This document shows, piece by piece, positions 32,603 to 40,757 of a stretch of DNA of 64,000 nt. Each line of letters starts with the position of its first letter. Within the stretch, counting starts at the first letter, position 1. Under the pieces are notes generated by a model. It had not been told where the DNA came from and did not search any database. It was given only the letters and a program-made list of their open reading frames with translations. Where the stretch lies: contig NZ_SMDD01000001.1 of NCBI RefSeq assembly GCF_004343255.1, forward strand, positions 248,001-312,000, read 5' to 3'. Origin of the DNA: Laceyella sacchari (GTDB lineage Bacteria; Bacillota; Bacilli; Thermoactinomycetales; Thermoactinomycetaceae). The position numbers were made by a program, and so were the translations under genes.

Positions 32603-32630
32603 AACAGGGCGATCATCTGATCGCCCTGTT
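32603..32630. terminator. Bidirectional terminator between convergent genes
   Basis: Thirteen-base perfect inverted repeat AACAGGGCGATCA / TGATCGCCCTGTT with a 2-nt centre. It serves the rightward pseudokinase-like gene and the leftward secretion operon. Confidence 0.7.
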
Positions 32631-32647
32631 CACGTTGTGCGCTGAGA

Positions 32648-34699
32648 TTACTGAATCGTATATGGCTTGTTTTCCCACTCAAAGGTGAAAGGGCCGTTCA
32701 GGTCAAAGTTGCCACTTTTCACGATTTGCATCAGGGAGCGAACTCGGCCCACCGAGCGAGACCATTCATCGCGGGTGTCGGGGTTGTGCGCATGGGACAA
32801 GACATCTTGACGTACCGTTAGAAACATTGTGACCCACTCTTTTTCATTGACCCCAGATTTGGGTGTGCCGTTGGCTTTGTTGCTGGTTTTCTCAATCAGT
32901 GCGGGAAATCCGTCTGGGTCGTCCCCTTCCCCGTGCTGGATGATTGAATCGTAGAAAATTGCTTTTCCCAGCGCGGTTGTTACACCCACACGTTCGGCGT
33001 GCTTAAGGGCTGGGTTGTAATACATTTGATCGGTAACCGCGTCTTGTGCAGCCAGGAATTGGGGGTCTTTGGCGGCTTGTTTCCACGCTTTTTCATACCC
33101 GACCAAACCGGAGATATCATCGGGGGCAGTAGCTGAGATGAGCCGTTTTAGCTCCGGTAGGAAACGGGCGAGCGGATTGTCAGGGACGCGGTTGGTATAT
33201 TGGCGGACAACTTCGTAAGCATCACCGGTGCCGGTGGTGAATCCGGCCTTCCCGCTGGTGTATCCCCGTCCGTCGTTTAAATATTCCACATAGTCATATT
33301 GGATCTCGGTTGTGCCGTTTTCAAAGACACTGGTGATTTGTTCCGTCCGTCTTTTCTGCGCTGATGATGAAGGTGGCAGGTTGGATTTGGCGGGAGGTTT
33401 CGTTTCACCAGACGGCTTGTCCGTTTGCTCGTTGCCTGGAAAAACGACTTTCCCGGTCAGGTAAGGCATGGGGTCCACCGGAGTTCCGCGAATCCGCACT
33501 TCAAAGTGCAAGTGCGGCCCGGTACTCCAGCCAGTGGACCCGATCAGCCCGACCGTTTGACCATTGCGCACCGTCGAGCCTTTGCTTACCAAGATTTTTT
33601 GCAGATGGCCGTATAGTACGGAAATGCCGCCACCGACATCGATCACCACCGTGTTGCCATAGCCGCCCATCTGTCCGGCGAATACCACTTTCCCATCGGC
33701 GACAGCCGCCGCCGGTTTGCCGGCGATCCCCGGTGCCGCAATATCGACACCAGTATGCAACCGCCGGGTTTTCTTGATAGGATGAACACGGTAACCGAAG
33801 GGAGAGGTGATGGTGCGGGTGAAGGGGGTTGGCCAGCTCAGGTTCTCGGGCGGATTGATATCGGTGGGGATATCAGAAACCGGATCTGAGCCGTTGCCAT
33901 AGCCAGGCACGTCTACCACTCCGCTATCAATTGGTCGGATGGTGTAACTGTTTGCATCGGAGGCTTGCTTTTCGATCTCATGGTAGTAGTACAACACATC
34001 TTGTGCATATTCTTGGGCCTGGAGATCGGTACCGTCGCGATTATCCTTATAGTAAGCGATCAAATGTTTTCTGAGTTGATCATCCGATTGGTTGAGAGCA
34101 ATGCCTTTCACTTGCATGTAGCGGGCGGCGGTGAATACCGCATCCCAAGTTTGTTTTGGGTCGGCGTAGCTGTCTTGATCGGCATCAACACCATAACCAC
34201 CAGCATCACTGATACGCTTTGCTGGGAAATATTCCACATCTTGCTGTTTGTACGGGGTGTAATTGGAGCCGACCCAGATTTTGCGCCGCAGGTTGAAGGA
34301 ACTTAGATGTGTATTATCGTTTAGTTGTTCCCCCACTTTATTGTCGGAGTTTGGCGTTACTTTGCCTCCGAATCCCGATTCTTTGTAATGGACGGCGGCT
34401 ACCAAGGCCCAAGGCACTTGATATTGCTGTTGTGCTCCTTGGTAATATGCTTGCAAGGTGCCGGTCATTCCCAAGGGGCCGATCTGGGATTCCGCCTGTT
34501 GATCTGCTTCTCGGTCCACATCGCTGGGAATGTCAATGCTGTGACCAGTGATCAAGGTGAAGATGGGGCCTAAGATCATGGCCAAAAAGGCGACGAAGGC
34601 GACGATCAGCAGAAAAGGGATCAAGAAAATGATCATGCCCGATCCGGCGATCGCGGCTGAGACCATTGCGAACAGTCTGGCGAGGACTTTTTCACCCAT
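32648..34699 (-). CDS. Bifunctional cell-wall hydrolase of a type IV secretion system (lysozyme-like + M23 peptidase)
   Basis: Last gene of the leftward operon, 683 residues. One or two membrane helices at 15-48. A lytic-transglycosylase/lysozyme-like domain follows (about 80-240) with the candidate catalytic Glu in AVHYKESGFGG (about 106). A disordered linker leads to an M23 metallopeptidase (about 290-415): TSPFGYRVHPIKKTRRLHTGVDIAAP gives the H-x3-D zinc motif and GPHLHFEVRI the H-x-H motif. The final 250 residues match no domain I know. It locally opens peptidoglycan for the transfer channel, like VirB1/CwlT/PrgK-type proteins. Its start overlaps the preceding gene. Confidence 0.88.
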   Translation of the reverse strand: MGEKVLARLFAMVSAAIAGSGMIIFLIPFLLIVAFVAFLAMILGPIFTLITGHSIDIPSDVDREADQQAESQIGPLGMTGTLQAYYQGAQQQYQVPWALVAAVHYKESGFGGKVTPNSDNKVGEQLNDNTHLSSFNLRRKIWVGSNYTPYKQQDVEYFPAKRISDAGGYGVDADQDSYADPKQTWDAVFTAARYMQVKGIALNQSDDQLRKHLIAYYKDNRDGTDLQAQEYAQDVLYYYHEIEKQASDANSYTIRPIDSGVVDVPGYGNGSDPVSDIPTDINPPENLSWPTPFTRTITSPFGYRVHPIKKTRRLHTGVDIAAPGIAGKPAAAVADGKVVFAGQMGGYGNTVVIDVGGGISVLYGHLQKILVSKGSTVRNGQTVGLIGSTGWSTGPHLHFEVRIRGTPVDPMPYLTGKVVFPGNEQTDKPSGETKPPAKSNLPPSSSAQKRRTEQITSVFENGTTEIQYDYVEYLNDGRGYTSGKAGFTTGTGDAYEVVRQYTNRVPDNPLARFLPELKRLISATAPDDISGLVGYEKAWKQAAKDPQFLAAQDAVTDQMYYNPALKHAERVGVTTALGKAIFYDSIIQHGEGDDPDGFPALIEKTSNKANGTPKSGVNEKEWVTMFLTVRQDVLSHAHNPDTRDEWSRSVGRVRSLMQIVKSGNFDLNGPFTFEWENKPYTIQ

Positions 34700-35201
34700 C
34701 GGAGCTCACCTGCAACTCGCTTACGCGCCATTTCCCATCGCTGTCCTTCACCACGGTGACCCAAAACCATTCTTCATCATCCATGGTCGTTCCGCTCTTC
34801 AGGGTGAGTGCCTGAACTGTCACCACATTCCATTCCATTTCGGTTGCATTGCCCCCGTCAACGGGAAAAACCTTCAATGCTTTTAATTCTTTTTTGGTAA
34901 TTTCGGAACCGGTCAATGAGCCGGTTTTTGCAAATCGCTTAAAAAAATCGTTGGTGACAAACGGTTGGATCTTGTCGATGTAGGCCAAGGGATTGTCCGC
35001 ATCATAAGGGACATAGTGGCGGACGAATGACTCTGCCACCTCTCGAGACTTGATCGCATCCTGCTCCGTCGCTGTCGGTTTGGTTTCCGCGGGGGAGCCG
35101 CCACCCCCAATCACCCATGAGAAAAGGTTGACATGGCTGAATCCAAAGCCGAACAGCCCGAGGATGCCAATGACGAGCAGGATTCTGACATGTTTGTTCA
35201 T
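34692..35201 (-). CDS. VirB8/TcpC-like membrane protein of the secretion system
   Basis: 169 residues. N-terminal membrane helix (about 6-30, ILLVIGILGLFGFGFSHVNLFSWVI), then a periplasmic-equivalent domain of about 120 residues. Its helix-plus-sheet pattern (AESFVRHYVPYDADNPLAYIDKIQPFVTNDFFKRFAKTG ... EWFWVTVVKDSDGKWRVSELQV) is the NTF2-like fold of VirB8/TcpC/TraM conjugation proteins. Assigned mainly from this pattern and position between VirB4 and the wall hydrolase; the stop overlaps the hydrolase start by 8 bp. It would scaffold channel assembly outside the membrane. Confidence 0.7.
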   Translation of the reverse strand: MNKHVRILLVIGILGLFGFGFSHVNLFSWVIGGGGSPAETKPTATEQDAIKSREVAESFVRHYVPYDADNPLAYIDKIQPFVTNDFFKRFAKTGSLTGSEITKKELKALKVFPVDGGNATEMEWNVVTVQALTLKSGTTMDDEEWFWVTVVKDSDGKWRVSELQVSSDG

Positions 35202-35216
35202 GGTCGCCTTCCCTTT

Positions 35217-37625
35217 CTACAGTGATTGGTGAAGTGCGCGTTCCATTTGCTCTTTGCGGCTAAACTTGTTTTCTGTCACTTTCAGATTGAGCACTTTTTG
35301 TTCATCCGGCGAAGACTTCACCTTCATTTCAATCCGTTTCCCCGCAGCAATGTGAATGCAATATCCTTGCTGTTTTCGCTTGCCGAGGATGCTGAGCTCT
35401 TTTTCTGAGAAATTCATGAAGCGGGATAATTCTTCGATGTCCTTCTCAGACATGCGCATAAATGTTTTGATAAACGCGTTGTTAAAGATGGCGGTGCCGT
35501 ATTTCCCGATGGTCAGGAAGTCGTCGACGTTTTGCGTCGCCGTGGTCAGGAAGCCGCCGTATTTACGCACCCGTTTGGCGATTTCGCGCAGGAATTTCAT
35601 CGTCTGCTGGTTGTCTTCATCCGCTAAAAGCCAGGCTTCATCAACATACAACCCTTTTCTTTCGGAACGGTCAATCTTCATCTCTTCCCAGATTTCTTTC
35701 AATAACAAGTCCATCAAGGGACGTTTCACTTCATCGCTTAACTCGTGGATGTCAAAGATGGTAACCTTGCCATCCATGTTCCAGTTGGTCTGCCCGTTGA
35801 ACATGCTGGAATAGGGGCCGGTCACGTATGGTTTCAAGGTGGCGATAATCTCTTGGGATCCCTCTTGCTTTTCCAAGATCCGAACCAAGTCACTCAAGGT
35901 GGGGAATTGGTCGGGCATCTTCGCATCATCGCCATGCAAGGTGAGCCCTTTCTCCTCATAGGCCCGTTGGATCCCTTCTGTCAGCAGGGCTTTTTCAATC
36001 GGGCTTAAGTTGGGGCAGATCCAGGAAAAGAAGCTCATCATTTCCGCGATTTTTCGCCGCAAGTACTGTTGGATGTCATTTTTTCCGTCAGTGGTGCTGT
36101 CATCGCTGTCCACGACTGTGGAACGGATGTGAAATGGGTTGGTCGTGAATTCTGACCCCAACCGGAACAAAATCCGCTCGGCATGAGGGATAAAATATTC
36201 GCGCTCGGGATCGATCACGAAGATGCGCTCGCTGCGCCCGGTCGTGATGTGGCGCAACATGTCCAGACGTAAGTAAAAACTTTTCCCCGAACCCGACTCC
36301 CCAAACACCACTTCGTTGGGGTTGTTGAAAAAGAGGTTGTTGTAGCGGTCATAGATGACCGGGCTGTCCGTTTTGCCGTTCATGCCTTTTAAGACCCCTT
36401 CATTAAAGTTCAGGTCTGAAGAGTTGAATGGCAAAATGGATGCGACCAAGGTGGATTGCATCGGCCAGCCGACACGGCGTTCAAATTCCAGATCGGCGGC
36501 ATAGCAGATCGGCAGGAGATACCACATCAACTTATGCCCTTGGTACAAAAGCTTTTTGGCGCGGAAGCGGCTGGATGCGATCGCCGTTTCCAACCTTTTT
36601 TCGGCGGACTTCAGCTCATCCATGTTCTCCTCTTTCACACAGATGATGAAGGTGGTGCTGAATAAGTTTTCTGCATCGGATTGCAGACTTTGCATCAATT
36701 CTTCCAAGCTCTGCCGCTCCCGCTCATATTTTTGCTGGTACATGGGGGGAAGGGAGCCCATCAATTTGCTCTCCAGCTCAATGATCTTGGCACTGGTGGA
36801 GCGGACGAACAGGGTTTTGTCAGTCGGGCGCAAGATGATGGACAAATCCAGGTTAGCCTTGGTACTGACAACGCGTTTAAGCCAGGCGGCACCCACTTCA
36901 TCGGGGAAATTGGAAAAGGTGTAGAAGCTGTGGTACATCTCGTCCATTTCCAAGTAGCGACCTTGGTGATCCCGGATTGCAAGGGGAGCGATTGCTGACA
37001 GCTTCATATCGGGATAGTAAGGCTGTCGTTGCGATGTTTGAGGGTTCAGTTTTTCATAACAAACTTTTTTGATTTCATCCCCGGAAGCAGGAATTGCTCC
37101 CATGCCCCCGGACTCCAGGTATTCCATCATGGACAGGGACATGTCGTACAGCTGGTCGTGCGCGTCCACGGCATTTTTGACGTTGGAATGCAAGATGAGG
37201 TAAAAGTTGTGAATGTTACGGGCATTTTGCGCATAGTTCTGCAAAAACAGTTTTTTGGACAAAATGCGTTGCAACAGATAGTTGTCGTCCTCCTCTTCTG
37301 CTTGCTCCGCTTTTTTGTCCAGATATTCGAAGTATTGCTCGATGTCGATCCGCTCGGATGAGATGAGGATTTGCACGGCATTGTCAATCGTCACCGCATT
37401 GAGGCAGGATTGGATCGCTTCCACCGCTAACACGATGTCGTCATCCGACAACAAATCAGAGTTAATGGTGTCTGTGATTTTCAGCACCATTTTATAATAT
37501 CCGTCTATCGTTTGAACGTAATGGGATTCAATGCTTTGAATGGGTATCTGTTGGACTTCTTCCTCATTCTCTTTCCCTTTTTTTGAGGTCAACCCTAATT
37601 TTGAGAGTATCGATTTTTTCGCCAT
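35217..37625 (-). CDS. VirB4-family type IV secretion ATPase
   Basis: 802-residue motor ATPase of the channel. The N-terminal half is the TraC/VirB4 domain (SIESHYVQTIDGYYKMVLKITD at about 28). The C-terminal half holds Walker A VFGESGSGKSFYLRLD (about 443-458), MSFFSWICPNLSPIEKALL, Walker B RKGLYVDEAWLLADED (about 655-670), and the LTTATQNVDDFL motif. PSMYNGxTN-type signatures appear as PYSSMFNGQTNW. All nucleotide-binding residues are intact. It begins inside the preceding PrgI-like gene (62-bp overlap), so the two are translationally coupled. Confidence 0.93.
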   Translation of the reverse strand: MAKKSILSKLGLTSKKGKENEEEVQQIPIQSIESHYVQTIDGYYKMVLKITDTINSDLLSDDDIVLAVEAIQSCLNAVTIDNAVQILISSERIDIEQYFEYLDKKAEQAEEEDDNYLLQRILSKKLFLQNYAQNARNIHNFYLILHSNVKNAVDAHDQLYDMSLSMMEYLESGGMGAIPASGDEIKKVCYEKLNPQTSQRQPYYPDMKLSAIAPLAIRDHQGRYLEMDEMYHSFYTFSNFPDEVGAAWLKRVVSTKANLDLSIILRPTDKTLFVRSTSAKIIELESKLMGSLPPMYQQKYERERQSLEELMQSLQSDAENLFSTTFIICVKEENMDELKSAEKRLETAIASSRFRAKKLLYQGHKLMWYLLPICYAADLEFERRVGWPMQSTLVASILPFNSSDLNFNEGVLKGMNGKTDSPVIYDRYNNLFFNNPNEVVFGESGSGKSFYLRLDMLRHITTGRSERIFVIDPEREYFIPHAERILFRLGSEFTTNPFHIRSTVVDSDDSTTDGKNDIQQYLRRKIAEMMSFFSWICPNLSPIEKALLTEGIQRAYEEKGLTLHGDDAKMPDQFPTLSDLVRILEKQEGSQEIIATLKPYVTGPYSSMFNGQTNWNMDGKVTIFDIHELSDEVKRPLMDLLLKEIWEEMKIDRSERKGLYVDEAWLLADEDNQQTMKFLREIAKRVRKYGGFLTTATQNVDDFLTIGKYGTAIFNNAFIKTFMRMSEKDIEELSRFMNFSEKELSILGKRKQQGYCIHIAAGKRIEMKVKSSPDEQKVLNLKVTENKFSRKEQMERALHQSL

Positions 37626-37923
37626 GATGTTGTTCCCCCCAATAAAGTCGCACTTTTTGTGAATAGGCCCACTTTAAGATGTCAATCAAGAAGGCGCCGT
37701 TCATTGCGCCGCTCCGTTCATCGGTCATGAACAGATAGAAGAACATGCCCCCAAGTGTGCCGGCGACCATCACGCCAGCGACCGGCGTTTGGGTCAGCAG
37801 GTAGCATCCCCAGCCGATCGCACCGCATGCCACCGCGGTCGGGGCGAAGTAAATCCACCCCTTAAACTCCAATCCGAGAAAGCTCTGCCCTTTTTTCACA
37901 TTGCGCGGAATGGTGTACCGCAT
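37564..37923 (-). CDS. PrgI-family (VirB3-like) membrane protein
   Basis: 119 residues with the family's N-terminal pattern YTIPRNVKKGQSFLGLEFKGWIY, followed by two adjacent membrane helices (about 27-45 and 47-66) and a cytoplasmic tail. In Gram-positive conjugation operons this small protein is encoded immediately before, and often overlapping, VirB4, exactly as here. AGGTGA ribosome site. It is the functional counterpart of VirB3. Confidence 0.85.
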   Translation of the reverse strand: MRYTIPRNVKKGQSFLGLEFKGWIYFAPTAVACGAIGWGCYLLTQTPVAGVMVAGTLGGMFFYLFMTDERSGAMNGAFLIDILKWAYSQKVRLYWGEQHHGEKIDTLKIRVDLKKRERE

Positions 37924-37931
37924 GATTTCAC

Positions 37932-38930
37932 CTACTTTCCGCTTGCTGCTTTATTTGTTTTCGCGGTTGCTCTCGCATACCTGAACCTAGTCATCGCCTG
38001 GCTGGCTTTTGATCTGACGATTGAACCGGCTCCACCCAGGCCAGCGCCTTGCAAGTATTGGCGCAGGAGTTTCGGTCCTTGCAAAGCCACCATGACGATG
38101 GCGACCGCCAGAATCAGTTTCGAGAAGAAGGCCCCGTTCAAGCCCAGTTCCATATTGCGTATCAGCATCAACAACAGGGTCAGCAAAAAGAAGTGGAGGC
38201 TTTGCGTGAAAATGACGGCAATGCTTTCCGTCCAATAAGTGGTGTACAGATTGCTGCGATTGGTGTAGGATGTGGCGAACAACGGACCCAAGAAATACAG
38301 CAAAATCAACTCCACATAGCGCATCGCACTCGCATATGCGAAAATAGCGAAGGCGATGAACAGAATGATGCGGGTAAACACGCGTTGCCACGGGTCTTCC
38401 AAGGCGCAGAAGTCGACCATCTTGGACAAGCTCTCGCCGGATTGAATCTTATAGGTGCCCGAAATGCTGATAAAGCTGTTCAACATGTCGACATTCAGTT
38501 TCAGCAGGAAATTGGAGAAGATGTATGGAGTCGCCATCACGAGTACCAGACTGACTGCATAGGAGCCCACGATTTCGGCGAAGTTGGGCTCTGATTCTCC
38601 AGTCAAGTTATCGCGCAACCCTTTCAAGATGCGGACGATGAAAAAGATGGTGGCAAGGGTAAAACCTCCCGTCACAAACCATTTGTCCAATGTGGTGAAG
38701 ATGGCTTTGTCTTTGGTGAAGATGGTACCGATCGAGTTGATGAAGTAGTTGTTGCCCCCGCCGTGTGCGCCGTCCATCTGCACAAACGTGGCCAAAGCGG
38801 TGGTCAGCCATGTGCTGATGGGATCGACAAACACGATCAGGATTTTGTCTAAGACGAACCCGAGCAAGTCGACGACGAATCCGATCGGGTCGCTGAAAAT
38901 TTTCCAAAAGCTTAATCCGCTTTTGCACAT
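37932..38930 (-). CDS. VirB6/TrbL-like polytopic membrane protein of the secretion system
   Basis: Start taken at ATG 38930 (MCKSGLSFWKIFSDPIGF), 9 nt after AAGGAGG; a longer in-frame start would include this ribosome site. 332 residues with about six to seven hydrophobic helices: 18-45, 85-105, 125-150, 195-215, 220-240 and 255-290. The order (N-terminal helix, large loop, helical bundle, basic Ala/Lys-rich tail) is that of TrbL/VirB6/CD411-type channel proteins. Assigned from topology and operon position; sequence motifs in this family are weak. Confidence 0.72.
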   Translation of the reverse strand: MCKSGLSFWKIFSDPIGFVVDLLGFVLDKILIVFVDPISTWLTTALATFVQMDGAHGGGNNYFINSIGTIFTKDKAIFTTLDKWFVTGGFTLATIFFIVRILKGLRDNLTGESEPNFAEIVGSYAVSLVLVMATPYIFSNFLLKLNVDMLNSFISISGTYKIQSGESLSKMVDFCALEDPWQRVFTRIILFIAFAIFAYASAMRYVELILLYFLGPLFATSYTNRSNLYTTYWTESIAVIFTQSLHFFLLTLLLMLIRNMELGLNGAFFSKLILAVAIVMVALQGPKLLRQYLQGAGLGGAGSIVRSKASQAMTRFRYARATAKTNKAASGK

Positions 38931-39014
38931 GTCTTCATGCCTCCTTCCGCAGAGGAAAAACAAACCCCCATCCCGGCTCATGGGATGAGGGGAAGAGAAA
39001 ATGGAGTATCCCCG

Positions 39015-39272
39015 TTATTGGCCGCCGCCCAAAATCTTCCAAATCCAGTTTCCCAGCCATGTGGCGCTCCCAGCCAGCGCAGCGCCGATGATGGCTCGGG
39101 TCATCCGTTCCTTGATCGCGTTGGTCTCTGAACCGTCTTCCGCTTTGGCCAGCATCAGGCCACCGATAACCAATGTCAAGATGATGACCCCCGGCACCAA
39201 AAACAGCATCCAACTGCTGATCGATTGTAAAATCTGTTGCAGTCCGTTAACAAACTGTGGTGTTCCGCCCAA
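39015..39272 (-). CDS. VirB2/TrbC pilin-like or Maff2-type small membrane protein
   Basis: Start placed at TTG 39272, 7 nt after AGGAGG, giving 85 residues; an earlier in-frame ATG at 39299 would place the ribosome site inside the gene. Two hydrophobic helices (about 20-45, SWMLFLVPGVIILTLVIGGL, and 58-78) flank a short polar loop with KAEDGSETNAIKERM. This is the layout of VirB2/TrbC-like pilin subunits and the related conjugative small membrane proteins. First gene of the leftward secretion operon; promoter presumably in 39280-39380. Confidence 0.68.
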   Translation of the reverse strand: MGGTPQFVNGLQQILQSISSWMLFLVPGVIILTLVIGGLMLAKAEDGSETNAIKERMTRAIIGAALAGSATWLGNWIWKILGGGQ

Positions 39273-39398
39273 GATAATCCCTCCTGATGTGTGTGACACA
39301 AATGAACATTTTTAATAGGAATACAAATATCATGATATCGAAATATTGAAACCGAATGATTTTTTAATTAGCTTGTAAACCCATGTGAACAAAGCGCT

Positions 39399-40178
39399 TC
39401 ACTTAATCCTGTAAAATTGCACATCGTCAAAATCGGCCCAGTTTTCCGCTTTGGCTTCGCTGTAGATGAACACGGTGGCTGTGCCCGAGGTGACCTTGAT
39501 GTCGGGTACGGTGAATTCCGTCCAGACATCGGGGATTGCTTTGTTTTTGAGGTCAATGGACGCCTTTTCACCTTTTTCTTTTCGGTCGTAACTTCTCACG
39601 CCGAATTCCAGGTGGCGTTGCCCGCCTCCGCTGCGCAACCAGATTTTTGCTTCATAAACGCCGTTTGGCAGGTTATCTAATTTTTGGTATATTCTTTGCT
39701 TGTAAGGTTTGTCCGACCAGTAGTTCAGGTCTTTTTTTCCGGTGTGTGGGAAATCTTTTACAATGCTAGTGACATGATTTTGCCCGTCGGGAGCCCATCT
39801 GCGCCAACCCTGTAGGTCATTTTCAAAGCTGGGGTTTTGCACGAGGTTTTGCCGCAATGGAGGATCTGTCGAGCGGTTTGATTCTTCTGTCGTTTTCTCT
39901 TTGGAGACTGGCGGCTTCTCGCCCATGGTGGTCGGTTTCATTTGCGTGTTGGGCGCCAAAAAGAAAAGATAGCCACCAACGGCCAGCAGGGCGAACAAGA
40001 TGAGACCGCCCGTCAGGAGAATCCAAAATTTGTAGCTACGAGTTGATGTCGATTCGGGTTTGTGTTGGGGTGAAGGAGGTGTTTTTTTGGAAGTGTCCAG
40101 TTTAGTGAATAGTGCTATCGTGTCAAATTTCTTGTCGGAAGACGGACCCTGCTGGTGACGGCGGTTGTTCTTTTTCAC
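39399..40178 (-). CDS. Membrane-anchored carbohydrate-binding-like protein, paralogue of 4441-5508
   Basis: GTG start at 40178 with AAAAGGAGG upstream. 259 residues: a basic N-terminus, one membrane helix (about 50-72, FWILLTGGLILFALLAVGGYLFF), a short Lys/Thr/Glu/Pro stalk, and a C-terminal beta-sandwich-like domain (about 112-259). The domain aligns throughout with the one at 4441-5508: NPSFENDLQGW, FPHTGKKDLNYWSDKPY, LPNGVYEAKIWLRSGGGQRHLEF, SEAKAENWADFDDV. No catalytic residues are recognised. It lies just upstream of the secretion operon on the same strand, 126 bp away, so it could be a surface adhesin or wall-binding accessory of that machinery (inference). Confidence 0.68.
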   Translation of the reverse strand: MKKNNRRHQQGPSSDKKFDTIALFTKLDTSKKTPPSPQHKPESTSTRSYKFWILLTGGLILFALLAVGGYLFFLAPNTQMKPTTMGEKPPVSKEKTTEESNRSTDPPLRQNLVQNPSFENDLQGWRRWAPDGQNHVTSIVKDFPHTGKKDLNYWSDKPYKQRIYQKLDNLPNGVYEAKIWLRSGGGQRHLEFGVRSYDRKEKGEKASIDLKNKAIPDVWTEFTVPDIKVTSGTATVFIYSEAKAENWADFDDVQFYRIK

Positions 40179-40757
40179 GATTTCCTCCTTTTCTTTTTTG
40201 GATTCTCTTCCCCTACCAGAGTAATGCAGAAAGGAGAGGAGATTGGATGACTCTTGTCAACCATATCCTTGCTGAGTTAATCCCATTATATAAACGAATA
40301 AAAAAATAGTAAATATTTATTGTTGACGATAAATAGATAATTTAAATTAACAACAAAATAATTAGATTATATTTTGGATTTATACAATAGATCCTCCTTG
40401 CAACCAGTGGGAAAGGCGGTCGGCTTTGCCATGACTGCGCTGGAACATGTGCGCAACTGAACATTGATCGCGAAGATCCATGTGGTGATATGTTGTCTTG
40501 GTCATCACATCGATTTGTTTATTGATGCGGCATCATTACGCTAAATCGATGGAAAGCACAGGGGAAGGAATCATAAAGAGAGCAGCAGTGAGGGATTGAA
40601 TTTTTATAAATGTATGAAAATCAATCGCCGGTCGAAAAGAGGGGAAGACGAAGATGGGGTTTGGTTTCCAGCTTTTCTTTGTTATACAATGTTGATTGTT
40701 GATGACTTCACAAGATGGTAGAAACAGCAGGCGCGGATGCATGAAAGGATGTTATAG
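40179..40757. other. 579-bp intergenic region holding a microORF and AT-rich sequence
   Basis: Between the leftward carbohydrate-binding-like gene and rightward topB. Apart from the 20-codon ORF at 40247-40309 there is a very AT-rich tract (40290-40390) and a GC-richer part (40390-40560) without a recognisable gene. topB's own ribosome site is GAAAGGATG just before 40758. Confidence 0.4.
40247..40309 (+). CDS. Candidate 20-residue amphipathic peptide
   Basis: Reads MTLVNHILAELIPLYKRIKK, preceded 6-12 nt upstream by AAAGGAGAGGAG, one of the stronger ribosome sites in the window. The peptide has a hydrophobic face (L, V, I, L, I, L, Y) and a basic end, reminiscent in size and character of small membrane-active peptides, but I know no family match. 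Expression is unproven. Confidence 0.4.
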   Translation: MTLVNHILAELIPLYKRIKK

